Source: Spirochaetia bacterium (lineage in GTDB: Bacteria; Spirochaetota; Spirochaetia; Treponematales; Treponemataceae). From it: a stretch of 25,790 nt of DNA. The DNA lies in NCBI GenBank assembly GCA_900769985.1, contig CAAGIS010000128.1:1-25790 (forward strand), given 5' to 3'. Shown here piece after piece: positions 1 to 7,368 of this stretch (the stretch's first letter is position 1; each line of letters opens with the position of its first letter). Under the pieces are notes generated by a model. The model saw nothing but the letters and a program-made list of their open reading frames with translations, had not been told where the DNA came from and searched no databases. The position numbers and the translations under genes were made by a program.

Positions 1-1
1 T

Positions 2-79
2 GGCTTTACTTCACCAAACGAATATGAAGCAAAGTTTAAGAATAAAAAATCTGAAAAGTGTAATAAAAAGGCAGTTTAA
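2..79 (+). CDS. IS3-family transposase (orfB), C-terminal tail only (partial)
   Basis: An open frame enters from the left edge and stops at 77-79. It encodes 25 residues beginning GFTSPNEYEAKF. IS3-family orfB transposases commonly end with a segment of the form HSSLG(Y/F)xTPxEYE shortly after the last catalytic Glu, and this tail fits that pattern followed by a Lys-rich end. The DDE catalytic residues lie outside the window, so family assignment rests on the tail alone. The next gene lies close behind on the same strand and looks 5'-truncated, which fits an insertion into or beside it. Another transposase family, or an unrelated protein, cannot be excluded. Confidence 0.45.
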   Translation, partial: GFTSPNEYEAKFKNKKSEKCNKKAV

Positions 80-110
80 ATCTCAATTTTGATTTGGCTA
101 TTTATTGACA
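80..110 (+). mobile_element. Possible right end of the IS3-type element
   Basis: Between the transposase stop and the next readable gene there are 31 bp ending in TTGACA. Read inward from position 110 on the minus strand the sequence starts TGTCAATAAATAGCC. IS3-family terminal inverted repeats typically begin 5'-TG and end CA-3'. The left inverted repeat and target duplication lie outside the window, so the boundary is a guess. If correct, the TTG start of the following gene lies inside the element. Confidence 0.22.
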
Positions 111-704
111 GAAGAGCAAGACCCGGATGGAAGGGAAGTGGACGCAACATTTGAAGTTACTGCTTATGAAAAAACAATGTATGGATGGCAAGCAAAAGGT
201 GTACTTACTGTAACTGATAAAGATACTGGAAAAACTATATCAGTTAATGCATATTCAGGTGGTAGAGGTGTAGCTTCAGATGGAGTTTCATTACCCTTAC
301 CTCTTGGAGATTATGATATTCTTGAACAAAAAGAAAAGTCACTTTATTTTAGGCTTGAAGCAAAAGATTCTGATTATGGAAATGATCAAGTCGATGGAAT
401 TTCTATTGCACAGGAAACAATTAGGCTTCATTATCAAGGTGGCACTTATGGATGTCTTTGTGTAGATTTAGATAAAGAATCTGCTGAGTATTCCGACTTT
501 ATGGCTCTAATAAAAAATACAGCGACTTCAAAGGAGTCTGTAAAATCAAAGTATACTAATAAATTCCTTAAATTTTTTTTTAGGAAAGAGTCCGTAATAA
601 AATTTGGCTCGATTTCTGTAGTACAAAGCAAAGAAATTATATACCGAGATTTGTATGCTCCAAAACAATATGAGCCAAAATATAAACATCAGAGGATGAA
701 ATAA
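105..704 (+). CDS. Tlde1/DUF2778-like L,D-transpeptidase-fold effector domain, probably 5'-truncated
   Basis: The frame opens after a TGA at 90-92. Its only early start is TTG at 105 with no Shine-Dalgarno, so it is probably a fragment of a longer protein rather than a normal gene. The 199 residues contain a beta-rich core with YSGGRG (about 50-55), PLPLGDYDIL (about 64-73), and IRLHYQGGTYGCLCVD (about 106-121). A His followed by a Gly-Cys motif after a GxY turn is the layout of YkuD/Tlde1-type L,D-transpeptidase-fold domains, where Cys is the nucleophile acting on peptidoglycan peptides. Such domains often form the C-terminal toxin of Rhs or type VI effectors, but no delivery gene is visible here. 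The C-terminal third is Lys-rich and holds a run of nine T (573-581). The stop directly abuts the next start. Codon use is AT-richer than in the later genes. The fold call is by motif only. Confidence 0.5.
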   Translation: MTEEQDPDGREVDATFEVTAYEKTMYGWQAKGVLTVTDKDTGKTISVNAYSGGRGVASDGVSLPLPLGDYDILEQKEKSLYFRLEAKDSDYGNDQVDGISIAQETIRLHYQGGTYGCLCVDLDKESAEYSDFMALIKNTATSKESVKSKYTNKFLKFFFRKESVIKFGSISVVQSKEIIYRDLYAPKQYEPKYKHQRMK

Positions 705-1463
705 ATGAGGAACATAAATTTTTTTTTAATTCTGCTCATAAGCACTTTATTTTCTGCCTGTACCGAAAAAAACTACACAGAAACTTATTCTGAATTTGTT
801 CATATTGAAGCCGGATCATATACAATAGGCTCTCCAATTGATGAAAAAAACAGATGGTCAAAGGGTGAAGAAGATATAAGAACTGTAACAACTGATGGTT
901 TTTATATTTCAAGAACTGAGATAACTGAAAAAGAATATTATTCAGTAATAGATGCAGATATTACTTTTGATGAAGAAGCAGAATTACCTGTGGTAAATGT
1001 ATCATGGCTTGATTCTCTTAAGTACTGTAATGCGCGGAGCCGAAAAGAAGGTCTAACAGAGGTATATATTATTCCAGATAAAGAGCCTCTAACTATAGAA
1101 GATATTCTAATAAGGAAAGAATCAAATGGTTATAGATTACCGACAATAGATGAATGGGAAATAGCATGCAGGGCAAAAACCAGAACAACGTATTATACAG
1201 GTAGAAAAATAACTGCAAAATATGAAAATTATAATTCATCAAGAAGAACCCGGGTCGCATCTTTTCGCCCTAATCCATTCGGATTATATGACATGAGTGG
1301 AAATGTCTGTGAATGGTGTTGGAGAAATGAGTGGTTTGCAATGTATAAAGGAGGATGTTGGAAGTCAAAGAATATTTCTTCACTACGTTCTAGCAGTGTT
1401 GGGTTTGCAAATGAGTTATACAAAGCAGATTATATTGGTTTTAGGATAATTAAACCTCTATAA
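705..1463 (+). CDS. FGE/SUMF1-fold lipoprotein
   Basis: The ATG follows the previous stop with zero spacing and has AGAGGA at 691-696, so the pair is probably cotranscribed. A lipoprotein signal runs to LFSA-C19. The mature part follows the formylglycine-generating-enzyme-like (SUMF1) plan: a first strand at FVHIEAGSYTIGSP (31-44), VTTDGFYISRTEIT (61-74), PVVNVSWLDSLKYCN (95-109), YRLPTIDEWEIACRA (143-157), NPFGLYDMSGNVCEW (190-204), KGGCW (215-219) and a final GFRIIK. These are the conserved structural motifs of the family. The paired active-site cysteines of true FGEs, after GGSW, are absent; only C218 inside GGCW is near. It is therefore more likely a binding or structural protein at the inner or outer membrane than an enzyme. 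A T9 run (719-727) lies in the signal-peptide codons. Position suggests an accessory or immunity role, which is inference. Confidence 0.8.
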   Translation: MRNINFFLILLISTLFSACTEKNYTETYSEFVHIEAGSYTIGSPIDEKNRWSKGEEDIRTVTTDGFYISRTEITEKEYYSVIDADITFDEEAELPVVNVSWLDSLKYCNARSRKEGLTEVYIIPDKEPLTIEDILIRKESNGYRLPTIDEWEIACRAKTRTTYYTGRKITAKYENYNSSRRTRVASFRPNPFGLYDMSGNVCEWCWRNEWFAMYKGGCWKSKNISSLRSSSVGFANELYKADYIGFRIIKPL

Positions 1464-1679
1464 CGTTATATTCTTACTACCCCCACATCTAGCGTTCTCA
1501 CCCCACCTGAAAACGCGGTATTTTCCTCCCACAAATAGGCATTTGCTGGAAAAGAGACAAGATTGCGGCAAATTTCGGGAGAACTCGTGCTGAAAACGCC
1601 AGATTCTTCCGACTGGCAACTTATGACGGAAAATAATTTTCTATGCTGATCCAGCGGTATATCTCTGTGCATATGTATC
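1464..1679. other. Non-coding spacer with a visibly different base composition
   Basis: About 215 bp lie between the lipoprotein stop and the end of the MATE remnant. The stretch is C-rich on the plus strand (runs such as ACCCCC and CACCCCAC) and clearly less AT-rich than the gene before it. A 68-codon frame on the minus strand (1466-1672) has no Shine-Dalgarno and no recognisable family. I see no terminator-like hairpin with a T-run and no promoter. It may be the degraded flank of an insertion or a piece of a dispersed repeat. Confidence 0.4.
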
Positions 1680-2320
1680 TCAGCTAGACAGAGAATTTCT
1701 TTTGCGCTGCTTGTTCAATTTTTTAAAAAACGAAATTCCAAAGAAAGCAGTCGGAATTGCAGAGAGAATGAATGAGACAGGCTGTGCTTCCTGAATTCCT
1801 TGCATTCCGCGCAAATATGAAAGAGCAAAAAGTGAAGGAATAAAAATAAGTCCGCTTCTTAAAGAAGACACAATTGTTGCTGCAAGTTTTTTTCCTGTGC
1901 TCTGCAAAAGCATATCGACTGCCGTAATACGCTGCAAGATAATTCAAGATAATCGCAGACAGACTGCTTAGCCCCTGCCTGAAAAGACTTGAAATTCCTG
2001 TTGCGGCGATGTCAAGAATTTTCTTTAAGTCAGGCAGAAACAGTTTGGGCGAAATCTTGCACGTAGTTTTTCCTGTAAAAAAAGCGCTCAGCAAAATGCA
2101 AAAACTTACAACCTGCGAAATCGCCGTCTAAAGTCTTGCTGCCTGCAAAATGGACATAAAGCCAAAAACAATTCCCACCGCACCGCTTGCACTGTTGCCG
2201 AGTCGTCCGACAAATGCGGTGTCTGCCATATTATTCAGATTTGTTACAAGTATTGTTATAATAGTAGGAATTGAAAGCGAAACAATCAGTTTTTATGCAG
2301 AGCTGTGGATTTCCCTGCAT
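1680..2320 (-). pseudogene. MATE-family multidrug/Na+ antiporter, degenerate remnant
   Basis: Reading the minus strand gives MATE-like segments in order but in different frames. An N-terminus MQGNPQLCIK starts at 2320. After a frame change comes LIVSLSIPTIITILV with NMADTAFVGRLG, ending at a stop (2128-2130) just after FMSILQAA. Next comes TAISQVVSFCILLSAFF with LFRQGLSSLSAIILNYLAA up to about 1925. Finally AVDMLLQSTGKKLAA with PTAFFGISFFKKLNK runs to the TGA at 1680-1682. An intact MATE protein has about 450 residues and 12 membrane segments. Here roughly helices 2-6 and 7-10 are missing at two junctions (near 2130 and near 1920), with an extra frameshift near 2290. The gene cannot make a functional transporter. 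The family assignment is by recognised motifs such as the NMADTxFVG signature. Confidence 0.75.
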
Positions 2321-2326
2321 ATCCCA

Positions 2327-2355
2327 TAGAAAAAAAAAGAATATCAAGTTATAAT
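2327..2355 (+). promoter_or_regulatory. Candidate sigma70-type promoter for the XPB helicase
   Basis: TAGAAA (2327-2332), a 17-bp spacer and a perfect TATAAT (2350-2355). Only eight bases separate the -10 box from the ATG at 2364, and no Shine-Dalgarno is present. The transcript would start within about 1-3 nt of the start codon, i.e. leaderless or nearly so. Confidence 0.55.
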
Positions 2356-2363
2356 ATTCTGCT

Positions 2364-4232
2364 ATGCAAAAGAATTTTAATGGAACTCAGGACAGCGCTC
2401 AAATTGATACTCAACAGCAGATGAACAGGATGATGAATCCGCTTATAGTTCAAAGTGACAGAACTATTTTGCTTGATGTTCATTCACCGCTTGCAGAAGA
2501 GTGCCGTAATCATTTGATTCCTTTTGCAGAACTAGAACGTTCGCCTGAACATTTGCATACTTATCGGCTGACACCTCTTTCTTTGTGGAATGCAACAAGT
2601 GCAGGTTTTACTTTTAAAGATGCTGTCGAAGTTTTAAAAAAATATTCGCGGTTTGACATTCCGCAGTCAGTTGAAGTCTGGATAGAAGAAACTGCAGGCA
2701 GATTTGGAAAAATAAAAATGATTCTTCCGCCTGATGGGTTGCTTTCATCTCTTCCTGAAAATCCGCCTGCGCAAAGTTCAGCAGAAAAAAATCATCAAAA
2801 CGAATGGCTTTTATTAAAAGCTGAAAGCGAACAGATTTTTAAACAGATAGATTCAATACCGTCACTCAAAAAATATCTGAGAGAGTGCAGTGAAGAAAAT
2901 GCTTTTTTATTTATGCTTACTGACCGCGGAACAATCAAGCAAAAGTTAATAGAACTTGGATGGCCTGTAAAGGATGAAGTTCCTCTTGCAGAAGGCGAAC
3001 CGTTTGAAATTAATCTTTTGCCACAAACGTCTTTAGGCAAAAAACTTGAAGTTCGCGATTATCAGATTGAAGCTGCAAAAGCGATTGTCGGCGATAAAGG
3101 CGCAGGAACTGGTTTTGGAACGATAGTTCTCCCATGTGGGGCTGGCAAAACGATTGTTGGTCTTGAGATTATGTCAATGCTTAAGACAAATACTTTGATT
3201 GTTACAACAAATATTACATCTGTTCACCAGTGGATAGAAGAGATTCTTGATAAAACTGATGTCCCAAAAGATATGATTGCAGAATACACAGGCGAGTCAA
3301 AAACTATAAAACCAATTACGATTGCAACTTATCAGATTTTGACTTGGCGTCCAGATAAGACAGGTCCGTATCCGCATTTTAGTATTTTTAGGGAACGCGG
3401 CTGGGGACTGATTATTTATGACGAAGTTCACATGCTGCCTGCTCCTGTTTTTAGGGTTGTTGCAGAATTGCAGACTGTACGGCGTGTCGGTTTGACGGCG
3501 ACGCTTGTCAGGGAAGACGGTCTGCAAAGTTACGTCTTTAGTCTTGTCGGACCAAAGCGCTACGATGTTCCCTGGAAAGATTTGGAGCGCACCGGTTGGA
3601 TTGCAAAGGCTGAATGTATCGAAGTGCGGCTTGACTTAAATGAAGATGCTGAACTTAAATATGCCGTTGCAGGAGTCCGCGAAAAACATAAAATTGCAAG
3701 CGAGAATCCTGTAAAGTTAAAAATCGTTCAGGAACTTGTTTCTAAATTTAAAAGCGACAAAATTTTGATTATAGGACAGTATTTAAGCCAGCTTTCAGAA
3801 ATTGCAGAAATTCTAAACGTTCCTGTTATAACAGGTAAGACGCCTAATTCTATGCGCGACAAAATTTATGCAGATTTTAAAAACGGAACTATAAGGGTTT
3901 TAGTCGTTTCAAAGGTTGCAAATTTTGCAGTCGATTTGCCTGATGCTTCGATGGCAATTCAAGTGTCTGGAACTTTTGGAAGCCGTCAGGAAGAAGCCCA
4001 GCGCCTTGGAAGAATTCTTCGCCCGAAAGAGAGAACTTCAAGATTTTTTACTTTGATTACACGGAACACTGTCGAAGAAGATTTTGGTTCTAACAGGCAG
4101 AAGTTTTTGGCAGAGCAGGGTTACTCTTATAAAATAGTAAAGTATGCAGACAGTTCTTCTTTTGATTCAATTAATGACCAACTTCTTGATTGTGCGAATG
4201 TCGATAGAATGAACGGAGGCGCGCATGATTGA
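2364..4232 (+). CDS. XPB/Rad25-type superfamily 2 DNA helicase
   Basis: A 622-residue 3'-5' SF2 helicase related to eukaryotic XPB/Ssl2, involved in DNA repair or transcription-linked opening. An N-terminal XPB_Ssl2-like domain (about 24-122) precedes the motor. RDYQ (231-234) resembles the Q motif, LPCGAGKT (256-263) is Walker A, DEVH (353-356) is motif II, TAT (378-380) is motif III. RED at 383-385 sits where the XPB-specific RED motif is expected, and QRLGRILRP (546-554) is motif VI. The length is close to bacterial and archaeal XPB proteins, and a homologue is known in Treponema pallidum. The gene overlaps the next by 8 bp, so the two are coupled. The ATG is preceded by TATAAT rather than a Shine-Dalgarno. 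No XPD, Bax1 or UvrABC gene lies nearby. In bacteria the exact physiological role is not settled. Confidence 0.93.
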   Translation: MQKNFNGTQDSAQIDTQQQMNRMMNPLIVQSDRTILLDVHSPLAEECRNHLIPFAELERSPEHLHTYRLTPLSLWNATSAGFTFKDAVEVLKKYSRFDIPQSVEVWIEETAGRFGKIKMILPPDGLLSSLPENPPAQSSAEKNHQNEWLLLKAESEQIFKQIDSIPSLKKYLRECSEENAFLFMLTDRGTIKQKLIELGWPVKDEVPLAEGEPFEINLLPQTSLGKKLEVRDYQIEAAKAIVGDKGAGTGFGTIVLPCGAGKTIVGLEIMSMLKTNTLIVTTNITSVHQWIEEILDKTDVPKDMIAEYTGESKTIKPITIATYQILTWRPDKTGPYPHFSIFRERGWGLIIYDEVHMLPAPVFRVVAELQTVRRVGLTATLVREDGLQSYVFSLVGPKRYDVPWKDLERTGWIAKAECIEVRLDLNEDAELKYAVAGVREKHKIASENPVKLKIVQELVSKFKSDKILIIGQYLSQLSEIAEILNVPVITGKTPNSMRDKIYADFKNGTIRVLVVSKVANFAVDLPDASMAIQVSGTFGSRQEEAQRLGRILRPKERTSRFFTLITRNTVEEDFGSNRQKFLAEQGYSYKIVKYADSSSFDSINDQLLDCANVDRMNGGAHD

Positions 4233-6375
4233 AAATAAACCGAGACTAAGTGAACATGCAAAAAGAGTCATGCTCTGGCGTGAAAGCTTTTTGTTCCTCG
4301 AAGAAAACCATTTTTTTGAAATAATGAAAATGTATCTCGGCGAAATTAAAACTCCGTACAACAAGCAGAAACTTATTGCAAATCTCGAAGGCTTTTTGCA
4401 CAAAAAAGAAAATCTTGTTGCAATAAAAAGTTTTTTGTCTGACGATGAACTTGAAATCATCTCTGCCGTAGTTTTTATTCCCGATGTTACGGAAGAAAAA
4501 CTTTCTTCGTTTTTTAAAAACACTTTTACGTATTCATTTTTGTACGAAAAACTTTTAAATCTTGAAGAGCGCCTTATTCTGTTTAAAACAAAAAACGAAA
4601 ATTCATCGCAAGGCGATTCGTTTGTAATAAAATTCAATCCGCTTTTAGAAGACACTCTTTTTGACTTGATAAACATAAACAGGCTTTTGCCTCAAATTGA
4701 ATTTACAAAAACAGAAAACCCTACAAACCGCATTAAACCGGAACTTATTTCGTGCTTTATTTCTTACATACTTGAAAATCCGAATATTGCAAAACAGGAC
4801 GGTACGTTAAAAAAATATTCGCTTCAGAATATTCCAGTTTTATTTGGAGATGAAAAAGAAAAAATTGAAATTCTATATAAAGCTTTTTTAAATCTTGGGA
4901 TTTTAAAAGAAACAGGTCATGGTGCAGAAGTTGACTGGAGCAAGTTTTCTGACTTTTTAAATTTGAGTTTTGCAGAACAGACTGTCTATATTGTAGTTTC
5001 AAGCTGTTCTCATCTGAGCAGGGAAAGTTTGAGGCTTCATTCTCAGATTTTTGTTGACACAGTTAAAAATTTGTCTGACAGAGTTTTTACGCTTGATTTA
5101 TTTTTAAGGACAGGTTTTCTTGTTTCTGCAGCTTCCTTTGATTCATCTTCTGAAAGTTCATTTAAAACTTCGCGGTTTGCAAAAATCATTCAGGAAGGCA
5201 GGCTTAGACTTTCAGAGCATAATAGCGATGCTGTGACAGTAAGTACGTCGGGAGCTCTTGAGAGGATGTTTGAAGCTGCCGTCTCGCTTGGTATAATATA
5301 CATCTCGGGAACGACGAAAGACGGTAGTAAAGACAGCGGGGTTGTTTATTCTGTCAGTGACTTTTTGGCAGCGCCGGAACAGTGTTCTGAAAATTTATCC
5401 GGAATGCTTCGTATAGATTCTTCTCTTGCCGTAAGCCTTATGCCAGGTTTTGCGCTAAGAGATATTGTTCCTCTTTCAAAATTTATGTCGTTAAAAAAAT
5501 ACGACAAAGTTTCTGAGTTTTTGATTAGCCGTCAGAGCATAATGCGCGGTTTTGACATCGGTCTTTCTGCAAAAGAAATCCTGCAGATTTTAACAGAGCG
5601 TACTTTGTACGAAATTCCTGAAACGCTAAAAGTCCAGATTGAAGAATGGAACTCATCGTATTCGTCTGCTTCTTTTTACAAAGGCTTCGTACTAAAAGTT
5701 GACGGCAAGGCAGCTCTCGCGGCTCAGCATAACAGTGTCCTTTCTCCTCATATTCACACTGTAATTGCGCCGGGAATTTTTTTGCTTGATGTCAATGATG
5801 ATGCAGAAGCAGTTTCGCTCATAAAAAAAAGCGGACTTGATTTTATCGGAAAAATAAAATCAGTAAAAGAAGAAAACCGGACTGCAGGATTTTTCAATTT
5901 AAAATTGAACGGCAAAAAAAACTTTGGATGCTCTGGATTTGAAACTCCGTCAGAAATTATTCCGAAAAAAGACAGCGCAGAAATTGAAAAAGAACTGTTT
6001 TTAAAACTTGAACAAATGGAACTTGACGAAAGCCAGAAAGAAAATCTTGAACTCCGAATCGAACACAAAGTCATCGTAAATCCTGCTCAGTTAAATTCCA
6101 GTATTCTGCGGCTTGAAAAATCAAATGCAAACGCAATGGATTACGCAGGAAAAATCTATGTTTTTGAACAGGCTCTGGCAAATGAAGAAAAGATAGAACT
6201 GCGTTTTGCAAAAGACGGTAAAAAAGAACTTAGCGTTTTTGGAAAACCTGTCGGAATAAGAAAACAGAGTGATGACGTTTTTGTTCAGCTTCTGCTTGTT
6301 CCTGAAAACGTCGTAAAAGAATTTTCGCTTGGAAAAGCACAGTTTATAAAGCGGATTAAAAAAACTATTTATTGA
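4225..6375 (+). CDS. Helicase-associated (XPB_Ssl2 / Helicase_C_3) domain protein, partner of the XPB helicase
   Basis: The start lies inside the end of the helicase gene, with GGAGG 7-8 bp ahead, indicating translational coupling. The 716-residue product has no Walker motifs. Its middle, about 440-535, contains LTERTLYEIPETLKVQIEEW followed by YKGFVLKVDG and HTVIAPGIFLL. That is the pattern of the helicase C-terminal/XPB_Ssl2 domain (Helicase_C_3) also found at the N-terminus of XPB itself. A Lys/Glu-rich stretch (about 535-620) and a short C-terminal beta-rich domain (about 620-716) follow. The N-terminal 200 residues look helical with no family I recognise. The probable role is a non-catalytic partner that loads or regulates the XPB motor on DNA; this is inferred from domain and operon. 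No secretion signal is seen, so it is cytoplasmic. Confidence 0.75.
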   Translation: MIENKPRLSEHAKRVMLWRESFLFLEENHFFEIMKMYLGEIKTPYNKQKLIANLEGFLHKKENLVAIKSFLSDDELEIISAVVFIPDVTEEKLSSFFKNTFTYSFLYEKLLNLEERLILFKTKNENSSQGDSFVIKFNPLLEDTLFDLININRLLPQIEFTKTENPTNRIKPELISCFISYILENPNIAKQDGTLKKYSLQNIPVLFGDEKEKIEILYKAFLNLGILKETGHGAEVDWSKFSDFLNLSFAEQTVYIVVSSCSHLSRESLRLHSQIFVDTVKNLSDRVFTLDLFLRTGFLVSAASFDSSSESSFKTSRFAKIIQEGRLRLSEHNSDAVTVSTSGALERMFEAAVSLGIIYISGTTKDGSKDSGVVYSVSDFLAAPEQCSENLSGMLRIDSSLAVSLMPGFALRDIVPLSKFMSLKKYDKVSEFLISRQSIMRGFDIGLSAKEILQILTERTLYEIPETLKVQIEEWNSSYSSASFYKGFVLKVDGKAALAAQHNSVLSPHIHTVIAPGIFLLDVNDDAEAVSLIKKSGLDFIGKIKSVKEENRTAGFFNLKLNGKKNFGCSGFETPSEIIPKKDSAEIEKELFLKLEQMELDESQKENLELRIEHKVIVNPAQLNSSILRLEKSNANAMDYAGKIYVFEQALANEEKIELRFAKDGKKELSVFGKPVGIRKQSDDVFVQLLLVPENVVKEFSLGKAQFIKRIKKTIY

Positions 6376-6399
6376 TTTTGTTACTTTTAATTATATAAT
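6372..6399 (+). promoter_or_regulatory. Candidate promoter for the M14-cyclase operon
   Basis: TTGATT (6372-6377), 16 bp, then perfect TATAAT (6394-6399), overlapping the stop of the previous gene. The expected start point near 6405-6406 falls on the AGGAGG Shine-Dalgarno (6404-6409) of the next gene, so that motif would be at the extreme 5' end of the mRNA. Confidence 0.55.
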
Positions 6400-6417
6400 A
6401 TGCAGGAGGTTTGCTGA

Positions 6418-7368
6418 ATGATAAAAACAGTTGTCAGTATTGATTTGCCGGTTGACGAAAATTTGTTGATAAAAAAAAATACGTTGTGTTTCAACAAAGA
6501 ATGTACGGAATGTAATACTCATTGCGGAAAGAATAAAAAAATCAGTATCGTAACGGGAATCCACGGAGATGAACTTGAAGGTCAGTTAGTCTGCTTTGAA
6601 GTTGAACGGCGGATTAACGAGCACCCGGAATTTCTTACCGGAACTGTTGACATTTATCCAGCTCTTAATCCTCTCGGTATTGATGCGATTTCGCGTATGA
6701 TTCCTGCGTTTGATATCGATATGAACAAGACGTTTACAGTTGATTCTGACGGCACGATGGTAGAATATATTTCTTCTGCGGTCATGCAGGATTTGCAGGA
6801 TTCTGATTTTGTCGTAGACATTCATGCATCGAGCATTTTTATCAGGGAACTTCCGCAGGTTCGTATTCCGACAAAATTTAAAGACAAGCTTATCGATAAA
6901 TGCCGTCTTATGAATATGGATTTAATCTGGGCTTATAACAGTTCTTCCGTGCAGGAAAATTCTCTTGCAAATTCGTTAAATGAACTTGGGACAGATGCCG
7001 TCGTAATTGATATGGGAATTGCGATGGCCTGCACAAAAAGTTACAGCCAGCAGGTTGCTGACGGACTTTTTGTACTGATGAAAAACCTCGGAATCTGGAG
7101 TGGCCCTGTCATCGAAAGCCGCGAGCCTATTTATGCAGAAGACAAAGATGCAATAAAAATCATAACTTCAAAAGTTGCCGGAATGTTCATACGGGAAGTC
7201 GAGTGCGGCGCGCGTGTTGAAAAAGGGCAGCTTCTCGGCAGAGTTATTAATCCGCTTGAAGGTGTAGTAAAAGAAGAAATCCTTGCTTCTGACTCCGGGC
7301 TTTTGTTTACTATCAGGGAATATCCTGTTGTTGAAGTAGGTTCACTTATAGGGAGAATATTCAAATGA
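6418..7368 (+). CDS. M14-type aspartoacylase/succinylglutamate desuccinylase-like zinc amidohydrolase
   Basis: The ATG has a strong AGGAGG at 6404-6409. The 316-residue protein carries HGDE (49-52), the His/Glu zinc ligands of the AstE/AspA branch of the M14 carboxypeptidase family, plus NPLGIDA (84-90), DMNKTF (101-106) and DIHAS (134-138) with the third zinc ligand His136. The late catalytic Glu position reads DMG (198-200), an Asp where a Glu is usual. A C-terminal barrel (about 235-316), with GARVEKGQLLGRV and GSLIGRI, is the lipoyl-like cap found in this family. Substrates of the family are N-acyl amino acids; the true substrate is unknown. The N-terminus has C24, C29, C32 and C36, a cysteine cluster I do not associate with this family. 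It overlaps the next gene by 4 bp (ATGA). Confidence 0.8.
   Translation: MIKTVVSIDLPVDENLLIKKNTLCFNKECTECNTHCGKNKKISIVTGIHGDELEGQLVCFEVERRINEHPEFLTGTVDIYPALNPLGIDAISRMIPAFDIDMNKTFTVDSDGTMVEYISSAVMQDLQDSDFVVDIHASSIFIRELPQVRIPTKFKDKLIDKCRLMNMDLIWAYNSSSVQENSLANSLNELGTDAVVIDMGIAMACTKSYSQQVADGLFVLMKNLGIWSGPVIESREPIYAEDKDAIKIITSKVAGMFIREVECGARVEKGQLLGRVINPLEGVVKEEILASDSGLLFTIREYPVVEVGSLIGRIFK

Noticed and set aside
105..110. TTGACA at the IS end as an outward -35 driving the effector-like gene
   Set aside because: No -10-like hexamer occurs 16-18 bp downstream (the site reads TGGAAG), so a hybrid promoter is not supported.
1466..1672. 68-codon minus-strand frame in the odd-composition block
   Set aside because: It has no Shine-Dalgarno, no promoter and no family I recognise, and it lies in what looks like degraded sequence.
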